The notes: a model not told the origin generated them from the letters alone. Positions 1 to 7,360 are shown, counted from the first letter of the stretch. The stretch: DNA of 12,690 nt from CBFFRJ01 sp051486985 (GCF_051486985.1 NZ_JAHVDV010000054.1:1-12690), one strand, 5' to 3'. Program-made: numbers and translations.

Positions 1-1
1 T

Positions 2-2254
2 GCCGCAGGCCATAAGACGCAGTATGACTACAACGCGGCGGGCGACCTCACCACCGTGATTCACCCGGACGGCAGCACACAGACCACGGAGTACGACGCC
101 GCCGGACGCCCGGTCAGCACCACGCAGGGCGGGCTGACGCGGCGGATGGAATACGATGCGGCCGGGCGCGTCAGCGGGCTGGTCAACGAGAACGGCAGCC
201 GCACAACCTTCACGTATGATGCGCTGGACAGGCGGGTGCAGGAGACCGGTTTTGACGGCCGGACGCAGCGTTACCACTACAGCGCCACTGGTCAGCTTAT
301 CCGCAGCGAGGATGAGGGCCTTGTGACCCGGTGGCACTATGATGCGTCGGACCGGCTCAGCCACCGCACCGTGGCGGGTGAACCGGCAGAGCAGTGGCAG
401 TACAACGACCTGGGCTGGCTGACAGAAATCAGCCACCTCAGTGAAGGCCACCGCGTTGCCGTGCACTACGACTATCATGAAAACGGTCGCCTGTGCCGCG
501 AGCGTCAGACCGTCCATGCCCCGCAGACAGACGCCCTGCTCTGGCAGCACGTCACAAAACACGCCCACCACCACGGGCTGGCGAACCGGACCACCCCGGA
601 CCGTCTGCCACCCGTGGAATGGCTCACCTACGGCAGCGGCCATCTGGCCGGGATGAAGCTCGGGGAGACCCCGCTCATCAGCTTTACCCGCGACCACCTG
701 CACCGGGAAACGCAGCGTGAGTTTGGTGCGTATGAGCAGAGCACGCGCTACAGCGCCGGCGGGCAGCTGCTGAGTCACACGTTCAGTGACCCGGTGCTGA
801 ACCGGGAATACGGCTATAACGACAACGGTCAGCTGGTGCGCATCAGCCAGGCAAACGCGGACCAGCACTACCAGTATGACGACACGGGGCGGCTCATCAG
901 CGCACAGCACAACGACCTGTTACGGTATTACGCCACCGACCCGGCCGGCAACCGTCTGGCTGACCGGGTCGCATACCCCGCCCTGCCCGCCGTGTGGCCG
1001 GACAACCGTATCAGCGGGGATGCGGAAAATTTTTACCATCATGACGACCATGGCAGATTCACCGGGCGGGACGAGCGCCTTATCCGCGACGGCGGCAGCC
1101 ACTGTCACCGGTATCACTATGACCCCCAGCACCGGCTGGTACAGTACACCCGCAGTCAGCAGGACCACACCCTGACCAGCGCCCGCTACCTGTACGACCC
1201 GCTGGGCCGTCGCACCGGCAAAGTGGTGCGGGAAACACCCCGTGACGGCCGCCCTGAGCGGGCCACCCGCGTCTGGTACGGCTGGGACGGCAACCGCCTC
1301 ACCACCACGCAGACGGACACCACCCGTATGCAGACGGTGTACCTTCCGGGCAGCTTCACACCCCTGCTGCGCATCACAACCACCACGGATGAGCTGAACA
1401 AATCCCTGCGCCGCAGCCTGGCCGAAAAGCTGCAGCAGGACGGCGGGGTCACCTTCCCGTCAGAACTGGTCACCCTGCTGGACAGACTTGAAGGCGAACT
1501 GCGAAGTGGCCACCTCAGCGAACAGAGTCAGCAGTGGCTGGCACAGTGTGGTCTGATGGCAGAGCGGATGCAGAACCAGCTGGAGCCGGTGCACACCCCG
1601 CAGCGCACTCTCCACCTGTACCACTGCGACCACCGCGGCCTGCCGCTGGCGCTCATCAGCCATGACGGAAAAACAGACTGGTCAGCGGAATACGACGCCT
1701 GGGGGAATGTGCTCAGTGAAAATAACCCGCACGGTCTGGTGCAGGCTCTGCGCCTGCCGGGCCAGCAGTATGACGAGGAAACCGGCCTGCACTACAACCG
1801 ACACCGTTATTACGACCCGCATCAGGGACGGTATATCACGCCGGATCCGATTGGACTGGCGGGGGGATGGAATGCGTATGCGTATCCACTGGATCCGGTT
1901 ATGGGGGTGGATCCGCTGGGGTTATCGGATGAACCGTTATCTCAACCTTCTCCATCTTTTGGTGTCTGGAATGCTTCACAAGCCTTAAATGACAGAGCGG
2001 CAAGAGCCTTAACAAAATGGTTAAATGAAACTTTTAATGATAAAGAGGATTGCCCATCATGTGAGCCTCCGGCCGGGGAAAAATTTAATAAGACTACGCA
2101 TTACGATCACGATCACGATCATGGTAATTGTAAAGCAAGGACTGGCTCACAAATCCACTGGCACTTTCAGACTAATAATCAGGAACCTTATCCATCATGT
2201 AAATGTCATCTTCAAAAACATGCATTTGGAGGATGTGGTATAGCAACTCCATGA
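2..2254 (+). CDS. Rhs-family polymorphic toxin protein, 3' part (5' end outside window)
   Basis: The reading frame is open from base 2, so the gene starts upstream; 750 residues are visible. They carry many YD-type repeats of the form YDAAGRxV, YDALDRRV and YDPLGRRT. The conserved Rhs core end follows: YHCDHRGLPLALI, YDAWGNV, LPGQQYDEETGLHYNRHRYY, DPHQGRYITPDPIGL and finally DPLGL at 1910-1924. In this family the repeats form a shell around a C-terminal toxin that is cut off after the core, and the proteins are usually exported by type VI secretion. After DPLGL the GC-rich core switches abruptly to AT-rich DNA for a 109-residue tip (1925-2251), a typical sign of tip exchange. The tip has no motif I can name. 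It is rich in Cys and His, with CPSC, DHDHDH, HWH, CKCH and GGCG. The family call is firm. The toxin activity is unknown, and the delivery route is inferred because no VgrG or PAAR is visible. Confidence 0.95.
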   Translation, partial: AAGHKTQYDYNAAGDLTTVIHPDGSTQTTEYDAAGRPVSTTQGGLTRRMEYDAAGRVSGLVNENGSRTTFTYDALDRRVQETGFDGRTQRYHYSATGQLIRSEDEGLVTRWHYDASDRLSHRTVAGEPAEQWQYNDLGWLTEISHLSEGHRVAVHYDYHENGRLCRERQTVHAPQTDALLWQHVTKHAHHHGLANRTTPDRLPPVEWLTYGSGHLAGMKLGETPLISFTRDHLHRETQREFGAYEQSTRYSAGGQLLSHTFSDPVLNREYGYNDNGQLVRISQANADQHYQYDDTGRLISAQHNDLLRYYATDPAGNRLADRVAYPALPAVWPDNRISGDAENFYHHDDHGRFTGRDERLIRDGGSHCHRYHYDPQHRLVQYTRSQQDHTLTSARYLYDPLGRRTGKVVRETPRDGRPERATRVWYGWDGNRLTTTQTDTTRMQTVYLPGSFTPLLRITTTTDELNKSLRRSLAEKLQQDGGVTFPSELVTLLDRLEGELRSGHLSEQSQQWLAQCGLMAERMQNQLEPVHTPQRTLHLYHCDHRGLPLALISHDGKTDWSAEYDAWGNVLSENNPHGLVQALRLPGQQYDEETGLHYNRHRYYDPHQGRYITPDPIGLAGGWNAYAYPLDPVMGVDPLGLSDEPLSQPSPSFGVWNASQALNDRAARALTKWLNETFNDKEDCPSCEPPAGEKFNKTTHYDHDHDHGNCKARTGSQIHWHFQTNNQEPYPSCKCHLQKHAFGGCGIATP

Positions 2255-2280
2255 AAAATAGAGCCTATTGCATATTAGAA

Positions 2281-2308
2281 ATGTTTGAAATCTGATCAAT
2301 TCAAACAT
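2281..2308. repeat. Perfect 9-bp inverted repeat downstream of the Rhs tip
   Basis: ATGTTTGAA (2281-2289) and TTCAAACAT (2300-2308) are perfect complements around a 10-base loop. The hairpin starts 26 bases after the Rhs stop codon. No U-run follows, so it is not a classical intrinsic terminator. It may protect the 3' end of the transcript or reduce read-through into the next gene; that role is inferred. Confidence 0.6.
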
Positions 2309-2326
2309 TGAGCTTTTGAAAGAGCA

Positions 2327-2356
2327 AGTCTAGTCTTGATAAATCAAGAATAGACT
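2327..2356. repeat. Long hairpin just upstream of the putative immunity gene
   Basis: AGTCTA, one unpaired base and TCTTGAT (2327-2340) face ATCAAGA, one unpaired base and TAGACT (2343-2356) across a 2-base loop. That gives 13 pairs with a single mismatch. The hairpin lies 41 bases before the start of the next ORF and has no U-tract after it. It could be an attenuator or a processing site between the toxin and immunity genes; this is not shown by sequence alone. Confidence 0.6.
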
Positions 2357-2397
2357 AAATTTAAAGATGATATACTTTTAAAACTGGGTATAGATAA

Positions 2398-2853
2398 ATG
2401 AAAAATTTGAACTGCAGATGCGAAGGTTCTACAATCAATCTTCATGATAATAAAGTATGGGGTGTGAGGTTCAATTTTGATAGTAGTCAACTTTTAATTC
2501 CACCTCATCTTATAGTTGATATCGATTACGAGGTGGGTAGTGAATTCTCAGCCATCGACAATAATATAATATTTTACATTAGCCCCGCCAAGCTGATTTT
2601 TAATTTTGTCAGCAGCTTCAATTTCAATATATCTTCTGGCCGAGAGAGCGAAAATAACTATCGTGCAGACTGCCTATATATTTATAGGTTAGAAAAGGAA
2701 ATAATGAATAAAGAAAGAACTTATTTTAAAATGATCTTCTGCGATGATGTTGGGTATATTGACTTTTATGCAAAAGATTTCTCATTAATTATTAGTAAAG
2801 AAAAAAACATAAAATTAAAGGGATGGATCACATCCCAATTCAATCAAGATTAG
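2398..2853 (+). CDS. Putative Rhs immunity protein (unrecognised family)
   Basis: This ORF encodes 151 residues and begins 143 bases after the Rhs stop on the same strand. I do not recognise the family. The protein has no signal peptide and no clear membrane segment. It alternates hydrophobic and polar residues in a way that suggests many beta strands (LLIPPHLIVDIDYEV, IIFYISPAKLIFNFV), and carries a CRC near its N-terminus. The DNA is strongly AT-rich, like the preceding tip and unlike the Rhs core, so tip and ORF were probably acquired together. In Rhs loci the cognate immunity gene almost always directly follows the tip, which is the main reason for the call. The ribosome-binding site is weak (GGG about 10 bases before ATG). 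The ORF is probably a real gene; the immunity role is inferred from position. Confidence 0.7.
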   Translation: MKNLNCRCEGSTINLHDNKVWGVRFNFDSSQLLIPPHLIVDIDYEVGSEFSAIDNNIIFYISPAKLIFNFVSSFNFNISSGRESENNYRADCLYIYRLEKEIMNKERTYFKMIFCDDVGYIDFYAKDFSLIISKEKNIKLKGWITSQFNQD

Positions 2854-2877
2854 ATTTTTAAATAAAAATTAAATTTA

Positions 2878-3000
2878 TTATCTAAATCTAGAATGTTCCC
2901 AATGCTTATTAGGAATATATTCGAAATCAATTTCATCACTCCTAAGAAAAAATAAGCAATGGCTTTGATTGAAATTATAAATTATATGAACTAACAGAGT
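2878..3000 (-). pseudogene. Possible gene 3' fragment on the minus strand, unrecognised
   Basis: Read on the minus strand, this stretch encodes a protein-like C-terminus ending in FFLRSDEIDFEYIPNKHW followed by EHSRFR and a stop at 2878-2880. The frame has no good start codon and runs back into the antisense of the Rhs remnant, so if real it is only the tail of a lost gene. It is convergent with the putative immunity gene. It lies between two Rhs tips, where debris of old immunity genes is common. The protein-like composition could be chance in AT-rich DNA. Confidence 0.2.
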
Positions 3001-3010
3001 GGTGGTATAA

Positions 3011-3369
3011 CACCTGCGCCTGCCGGGCCAGCAGTCTGACGAGGAAACCGGCCTGCACTACTACCGCCACCGCTATTACGACCCGCATCAGGAACGGTAT
3101 ATCACGCCGGATCCAATTAGGCTGGCGGGTGGTTTGAATCCGTATAGGTATCCCCTGAATCCTGTGTCAGAAATAGAACCGCTGAGGTTATCGTGTGAAC
3201 CGTTGTCCTACGCTTCTCCATCTGGTGGTATCCGGAGAGCTTCACAAACTTTAAATGAGAAGCAGCAAGAGCCTTAACAAAAGGATGTAATGAAATTTTC
3301 AGTGATAATGAGAAAAGTCCATCATGCAATTCCCCTGCCTACAATTTTCGTCAAAACAAAAAATGCTGA
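3011..3369 (+). pseudogene. Orphan, frameshifted Rhs C-terminal fragment
   Basis: From 3014 the sequence repeats the end of the Rhs core found at 1748, in the same relative frame: LRLPGQQ, DEETGLHYYRHRYYDPHQ, RYITPDPI. An in-frame TAA at 3008-3010 lies just before it, and there is no start codon. Core positions have decayed: DPIGL reads DPIRL, and the final DPLGL reads EPLRL. The first frame ends at 3275-3277. Compared with the intact copy, one base is missing near 3255-3265. After shifting frame, similarity to the intact tip continues as ARALTKGCNEIFSDNE, then PSC and PA, until a stop at 3367-3369. This is a displaced former tip of the kind known downstream of rhs genes. It cannot be translated as it stands but could recombine with the upstream gene. 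Confidence 0.85.
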
Positions 3370-3514
3370 AAAGCTATTTATTCTGGCTCGATATTGCGGA
3401 TTTGATAATGGATATTCTTTTTCGGCAATAACGCTATCCAGCATACATGAGTTTGAATATATAATAGTTCGCACAGACGACAGCACTGTCGGGATTCATC
3501 GATACAAAAAATAA
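3290..3514 (+). CDS. Small hypothetical ORF, hybrid of Rhs remnant and unknown tail
   Basis: This 74-residue ORF starts inside the orphan Rhs tip but in a different frame from the old tip, so its first 20 or so residues are probably an accident of the frameshift. The second half (LFILARYCGFDNGYSFSAI, then EFEYIIVRTDDSTVG) looks more like real protein and may be the 3' end of a former immunity gene. I see no strong ribosome-binding site. The stop overlaps the start of the terminator stem. A deleted toxin-immunity junction is the likeliest origin, and whether it is expressed is unknown. Confidence 0.3.
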   Translation: MKFSVIMRKVHHAIPLPTIFVKTKNAEKLFILARYCGFDNGYSFSAITLSSIHEFEYIIVRTDDSTVGIHRYKK

Positions 3515-3536
3515 AGCCCGGTTTCCCGGGCTTTAT
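3511..3536 (-). terminator. Intrinsic terminator of phoH
   Basis: ATAAAGCCCGG (3511-3521) and CCGGGCTTTAT (3526-3536) form a perfect 11-bp GC-rich stem with a 4-base loop. On the minus strand the stem is followed by six U residues (the A-run at 3505-3510), as expected for a terminator 15 bases after the phoH stop. The stem is symmetrical and could also slow transcripts coming from the Rhs side. Confidence 0.9.
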
Positions 3537-3550
3537 CGTCAGCAAACAGG

Positions 3551-4615
3551 TTAATCGTATGCTTTGAGCGTTCTCTGGCAGAGCGCGGAGCGGACGCAGT
3601 CGTCTTTAGTGAAACGCACCACCCCTACCATTTCATCTTCCTCAAAACGTGCCAGCGCATCGCTCAGGCCAGATTTTACTCCAGCGGGCAGATCACACTG
3701 AGTAACATCACCGTTGACAATGACCGTCACGTTCTCCCCGAGGCGCGTTAAAAACATCTTCATTTGCGCAGCGGTCACATTCTGAGCCTCGTCGAGAATA
3801 ACGACCGCATTTTCAAATGTACGTCCGCGCATATAGGCGAACGGCGCGATTTCTACCTTGCCAATCTCTGGTCGCAGGCAGTATTGCATAAAGGACGCGC
3901 CCAGACGTTTAACCAGAATATCGTAAACGGGTCGGAAATAGGGTGCGAACTTCTCTGAGATATCACCGGGCAAGAAGCCGAGATCTTCATCGGCCTGCAG
4001 AACCGGTCGGGTCACAATGATCCTGTCCACATCCTTATGAATCAGGGCTTCCGCCGCTTTCGCTGCGCTGATCCATGTTTTACCGCAACCTGCTTCACCG
4101 GTTGCGAATATCAGTTGCTTATTCTCAATAGCATTCAGGTAGTGCGCCTGAGCCTCGTTCCGGGCAGCAATCGGGGAATTATCACGGCAGTCCCGTGCCA
4201 TGCCAATTGCTTCTACGCCACTCATCTGCACAAGCGAGGTGATCGATTCTTCTTCACGCTGTTTATGACTACGTGAATCCCGTCTCAGCACACGTTTCGC
4301 TTCACGACGAACTTTGATCACTGCTTTTTGTCTTCCCATGGATAGCACCTTGAGTTGTTGGTTTACATCACACGCGTCGTTACTGACGCGATTATGCGCA
4401 CAAACGTCTGAGGGTTGGCTTCCTTGTAAGCCTTGGCTTGCCTTTAAAATCGACATAGCAGAACGACAGCCATCATCGCCTGTCATGTCGGTAGAAAGAG
4501 GGATTATCACTGCTGAATAAAAATTAGGGGCGAGAAGATCGCTGCCGGAGAATGCCTCCCCGTGCCGGGTTTTACGAGAACTTTTGTCTTTATGTCCAGT
4601 ACCGGACCTGACCAT
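3551..4615 (-). CDS. phoH: PhoH, phosphate starvation-inducible ATPase
   Basis: This cytoplasmic P-loop NTPase of the PhoH family binds ATP, is induced by phosphate starvation in E. coli, and has no settled biochemical role. The 354-residue product has Walker A GEAGCGKT at 173-180 and Walker B VVILDEAQN at 271-279, a basic segment (GRQKAVIKVRREAKRVLRR) at 94-112, and conserved stretches such as RPVLQADEDLGFLPGDI. I chose the start at 4615 because GGAG lies 7 bases before it, the length equals that reported for E. coli PhoH, and the Pho box lies upstream at a normal distance. A second good start exists at 4339 (AAGGTG upstream), giving 262 residues that begin MGRQKAVIK and keep the whole ATPase domain. 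The 92-residue extension has no recognisable domain. The gene lies downstream of efeB on the same strand, as in E. coli, but has its own promoter region. Confidence 0.93.
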   Translation of the reverse strand: MVRSGTGHKDKSSRKTRHGEAFSGSDLLAPNFYSAVIIPLSTDMTGDDGCRSAMSILKASQGLQGSQPSDVCAHNRVSNDACDVNQQLKVLSMGRQKAVIKVRREAKRVLRRDSRSHKQREEESITSLVQMSGVEAIGMARDCRDNSPIAARNEAQAHYLNAIENKQLIFATGEAGCGKTWISAAKAAEALIHKDVDRIIVTRPVLQADEDLGFLPGDISEKFAPYFRPVYDILVKRLGASFMQYCLRPEIGKVEIAPFAYMRGRTFENAVVILDEAQNVTAAQMKMFLTRLGENVTVIVNGDVTQCDLPAGVKSGLSDALARFEEDEMVGVVRFTKDDCVRSALCQRTLKAYD

Positions 4616-4768
4616 CCGCGATCTCCATAGTGAAGGCTTTTCACTGACTACCGGGAACTACCGCTCTTGTTTAAGTACACCAGAAGAAATCAAAATTGCA
4701 ACATTATTTTTACTTAAATATAACGAACTTTAACCTCTCTGCACTGGGTAAAAGTGTCGTTTATCAAT

Positions 4769-4786
4769 ATTACAGAAAAATAACAG
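4769..4786 (-). promoter_or_regulatory. Pho box (PhoB site) upstream of phoH
   Basis: On the minus strand this reads CTGTTATTTTTCTGTAAT: two half-sites each one mismatch from CTGTCAT, spaced 11 bp apart with an AT-rich centre. That is the architecture bound by PhoB. A weak -10 candidate (GACACT) starts 10 bp downstream. The site lies about 150 bp upstream of the long phoH start and fits the known PhoB control of this gene. Confidence 0.75.
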
Positions 4787-4857
4787 ATACTTTCTCATAC
4801 GAAAAAAAGATGTTTTGATGGCAGAAAAAGTGCGAGCAGCCGCAACAGATAAGAGAT

Positions 4858-4883
4858 TATCCTGCCCGGATTCGGGCAGGATA
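4858..4883 (-). terminator. Hairpin terminator at the end of the efeUOB operon
   Basis: TATCCTGCCCG (4858-4868) and CGGGCAGGATA (4873-4883) form a perfect 11-bp stem with loop GATT. It begins 4 bases after the efeB stop codon. The U content after the stem is poor on the minus strand, so termination may be incomplete and some read-through into phoH is possible. Confidence 0.75.
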
Positions 4884-4887
4884 TTGT

Positions 4888-6174
4888 TCAGGCTTCGAGC
4901 AATGCTTGCCCCAGATAGTGCGACGTGTCCTTCACGCCGGGTAGTGCAAAGAAGAATCCGCCGCCAATCGGCTTGATGTACTCTTCCAGCGCTTCACCAT
5001 TGAGACGCTGCTGAACGGTCAAAAACCCTTTCTCCAGGTCATGCTGATAACAGACGAACAGCAGTCCCATATCCAGTTGCCCTGAGTTGGTCACACCGAG
5101 GGAATAGCTATAACCCCGACGCATCATCAGGCTGGAGCGGCTTTCGGCAGTACGCGGATTGGCCAGACGAATGTGACTGTCGAGGGCAATCACTTCACCA
5201 TCAGGATCGCTCGCGTAATCAGGTTCATCGTGCTCGTTTTTCCCCCCCAGCGGCGCGCCTGAGTGCTTATCGCGACCAAAGATGGTCTGCTGCTCTTTTA
5301 ACGGGGTGCGATCCCAGAATTCGACATGGAACTGAATGATGCGCACCGCCTGATAACTCCCGCCCACCGACCAGGCAGGCTCGTCCTGCTCTCCGGTGAC
5401 CCACACCACGCTATCCATCAGTGCGTTGTTACTGCTGTCCGGGTTAGCCGTACCATCTTTAAAGCCCAGCAAATTAACCGGCGTCTCCTTGCCTTTACTG
5501 CGTGCTGCATGGTCAGAGATAAAACCTTCCCGCTTCCAGCGCACACTCAGCAGATCCGGTGTGTGCTTGATGAGGTCGCGCAGTGCATGAATGACCGTAT
5601 CCTGAGTATTTGCGCAGATCTGCACTAACAGGTCACCGTGACAGAGTGCCGCATCCAGCGAATCATTAGGAAAACGCGCCATTTTTTGCAGCTTCTTCGG
5701 CTTCTGAGCGGCAAGTCCAAAGCGCTCATCGAACAGCGACGCCCCCAGCGAAACCGTAATGGTGAGGTTATCCGGCGCGATATAAGGGCCAAGAATACCG
5801 GAATCCATTGGCGGAAGGCGCGGATTAGGGGTAGCGGGCGCAGGCCCGCCCTCGGTCAAAAAGGCAATACGCTGAGTTAACAAGCGGAAGAGACGCTCGA
5901 CATCCGTCTTATCTGCTGCCAGTACATCAAACGCCACCAGCATCATCGACGCCTGTTGAGGTGTGAGGATCCCGGCCTGATGCACGCCGTAAAACGGCTG
6001 TTTTTCCATGCGTGCATCGGGGGAAAGTGTGCCGGGCGCACTCTGCGGTTTGGCCGCATGCGCCACAGGACAGCCTCCGGCAAAGGCAAGCGCGCCGCCC
6101 AGCGCGCCCATACTTTTTAACAGACGACGTCGTGAAGGTTCACGGACGGCGTCATTGTGTTGTTTTTCAGTCAT
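4888..6174 (-). CDS. efeB: EfeB, Tat-exported deferrochelatase / DyP-type haem peroxidase
   Basis: EfeB is the periplasmic haem peroxidase of the EfeUOB iron importer. The E. coli protein is reported to be acid-induced, to have peroxidase activity, and to aid iron acquisition, including extraction of iron from haem. The 428-residue product begins with a twin-arginine signal (SRRRLLKSMG, residues 14-23) and a hydrophobic stretch ending near AHA at residue 40. It carries the DyP motif GFKDG at 237-241 (catalytic Asp240), the probable proximal haem ligand His334 in DSHIRLANPR, and Arg352 in the distal pocket region, by comparison with E. coli EfeB. Its start lies 5 bases after the efeO stop, so the two genes are probably translationally coupled. 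The Shine-Dalgarno is weak (GGA within the end of efeO). All key residues are intact and the length matches the family. Confidence 0.97.
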   Translation of the reverse strand: MTEKQHNDAVREPSRRRLLKSMGALGGALAFAGGCPVAHAAKPQSAPGTLSPDARMEKQPFYGVHQAGILTPQQASMMLVAFDVLAADKTDVERLFRLLTQRIAFLTEGGPAPATPNPRLPPMDSGILGPYIAPDNLTITVSLGASLFDERFGLAAQKPKKLQKMARFPNDSLDAALCHGDLLVQICANTQDTVIHALRDLIKHTPDLLSVRWKREGFISDHAARSKGKETPVNLLGFKDGTANPDSSNNALMDSVVWVTGEQDEPAWSVGGSYQAVRIIQFHVEFWDRTPLKEQQTIFGRDKHSGAPLGGKNEHDEPDYASDPDGEVIALDSHIRLANPRTAESRSSLMMRRGYSYSLGVTNSGQLDMGLLFVCYQHDLEKGFLTVQQRLNGEALEEYIKPIGGGFFFALPGVKDTSHYLGQALLEA

Positions 6175-6179
6175 GATGC

Positions 6180-7307
6180 TTAATCCAGACCCAGCACACC
6201 ACGCAGTTGCGCCAGATCTTCAGCCAGCGTGGTAATCGGGCCTTTCAGGGCGTTACGGTCGGCATCGGTCAGCTTATCGTAGGTTTCGAATCCATCGTTG
6301 GTGCGGTATTTCTTCAGAATAGCGTCAACTTTACTGAAGTTAGCATCCACTTTTGCCAGCAGTTCGGCGTTGTTTTTCTGCAACTGCGGACGCAGCAGGT
6401 CGACAATTTTCTGTGCGCCATCAACGTTCGCCTGGAAGTCCCACAGGTCAGTATGGCTGTAGCGATCTTCTTCACCACTGATTTTGGTCGCCGCCACTTC
6501 TTCGATCAGGCCAGCCGCCCCGCCCACCACTTTTGACGGTGGGAAGGCCAGTTCACTGATGCGTTTTTGCAGCTCCAGTACGTCGGTGTAGAGCTTATCA
6601 GCATAGGTATCCATACCTTTTACCGCGTTGTCACCAAACAGCGCTTTCTCTAAGCGGTGAAAACCAGTGAATTTCGGGTCAGCGGCTTTCTGCTCGTAGT
6701 CATCTTCGCGGGCGTCAATGCTGCCATCAAGATCGGCGAAGAGTTCAGCAATGGGCTCAATACGCTCATAATGTTGACGGGTGGAGGCGTACAGGGATTT
6801 GGCTTTTTCGATATCCCCTGCTTTTACCGCGTCGGTAAACGCTTTAGTACCCGTGACAAGGGCCGCTGTTTCGGTGGTTACATAGGCTTTATAGGCCGTA
6901 ATTGCCTCGCCCAGACCCAAGAGTGCTTCGCTCTTCGCCGCATCCGCCGTCGCGTCACCTTTCACCACCAGTTTGCCTTTCGGGTTAGTGAGCAACCCGC
7001 AGGTCATTTCATACTCGCCAGGCTGCAGATTTGCCGTCAGTTTCTGGCTGAAACCGGGGGCAATGTTTTCACGTTCTTCAACCACCATGACCCCTTTAAG
7101 GATCTCCCACTCCAGTGCTTTCTGGCTGTGGTTAAGAATGATGAACTGAGTTTTACCTGCGTTTACCGTCAGGTTCATCGGCTCACACTGTTTATCCGTC
7201 ACGGTGACTTTGACCTGTGGGATGTCCGCCGCCTGGGCGCTGAACGCGCAGGCGATCAACGCTGCAACACTGACCTGTAACGCACTACGACGAAAATGAA
7301 TTGCCAT
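6180..7307 (-). CDS. efeO: EfeO, periplasmic iron-uptake protein (cupredoxin + M75)
   Basis: EfeO is the periplasmic component that passes iron to EfeU. The product has 375 residues, the same length as E. coli EfeO. I chose the ATG at 7307, which has a strong AAGGGAAGG ribosome-binding site and opens a normal signal peptide (MAIHFRRSALQVSVAALIA) cleaved after AQA at residue 26; the frame extends further upstream without a better start. Residues of about 27-116 form a cupredoxin-like domain with Cys41 and Cys103. The rest is the M75/imelysin-like domain with the HxxE motif (HRLE, 217-220), proposed in the family to bind metal. The gene follows efeU after 53 bases and precedes efeB by 5, so it is the middle gene of the operon. 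Confidence 0.97.
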   Translation of the reverse strand: MAIHFRRSALQVSVAALIACAFSAQAADIPQVKVTVTDKQCEPMNLTVNAGKTQFIILNHSQKALEWEILKGVMVVEERENIAPGFSQKLTANLQPGEYEMTCGLLTNPKGKLVVKGDATADAAKSEALLGLGEAITAYKAYVTTETAALVTGTKAFTDAVKAGDIEKAKSLYASTRQHYERIEPIAELFADLDGSIDAREDDYEQKAADPKFTGFHRLEKALFGDNAVKGMDTYADKLYTDVLELQKRISELAFPPSKVVGGAAGLIEEVAATKISGEEDRYSHTDLWDFQANVDGAQKIVDLLRPQLQKNNAELLAKVDANFSKVDAILKKYRTNDGFETYDKLTDADRNALKGPITTLAEDLAQLRGVLGLD

Positions 7308-7360
7308 GACCCTTCCCTTAAATAAGTATGTTGTAACTAAAATTAAACCGGGCACGATGT

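Noticed and set aside
3117..3329. 70-codon minus-strand frame over the orphan Rhs fragment
   Set aside because: It is antisense to sequence clearly derived from the Rhs core and tip.
4463..4486. CTGTCAT-like half-sites inside the 5' part of phoH as a Pho box
   Set aside because: The half-sites are on opposite strands or have a poor second half; the site at 4769-4786 is much better.
6657..7280. 207-codon open frame on the plus strand opposite efeO
   Set aside because: It is entirely antisense to a well-conserved EfeO and has no recognisable protein features; it is a coding shadow.
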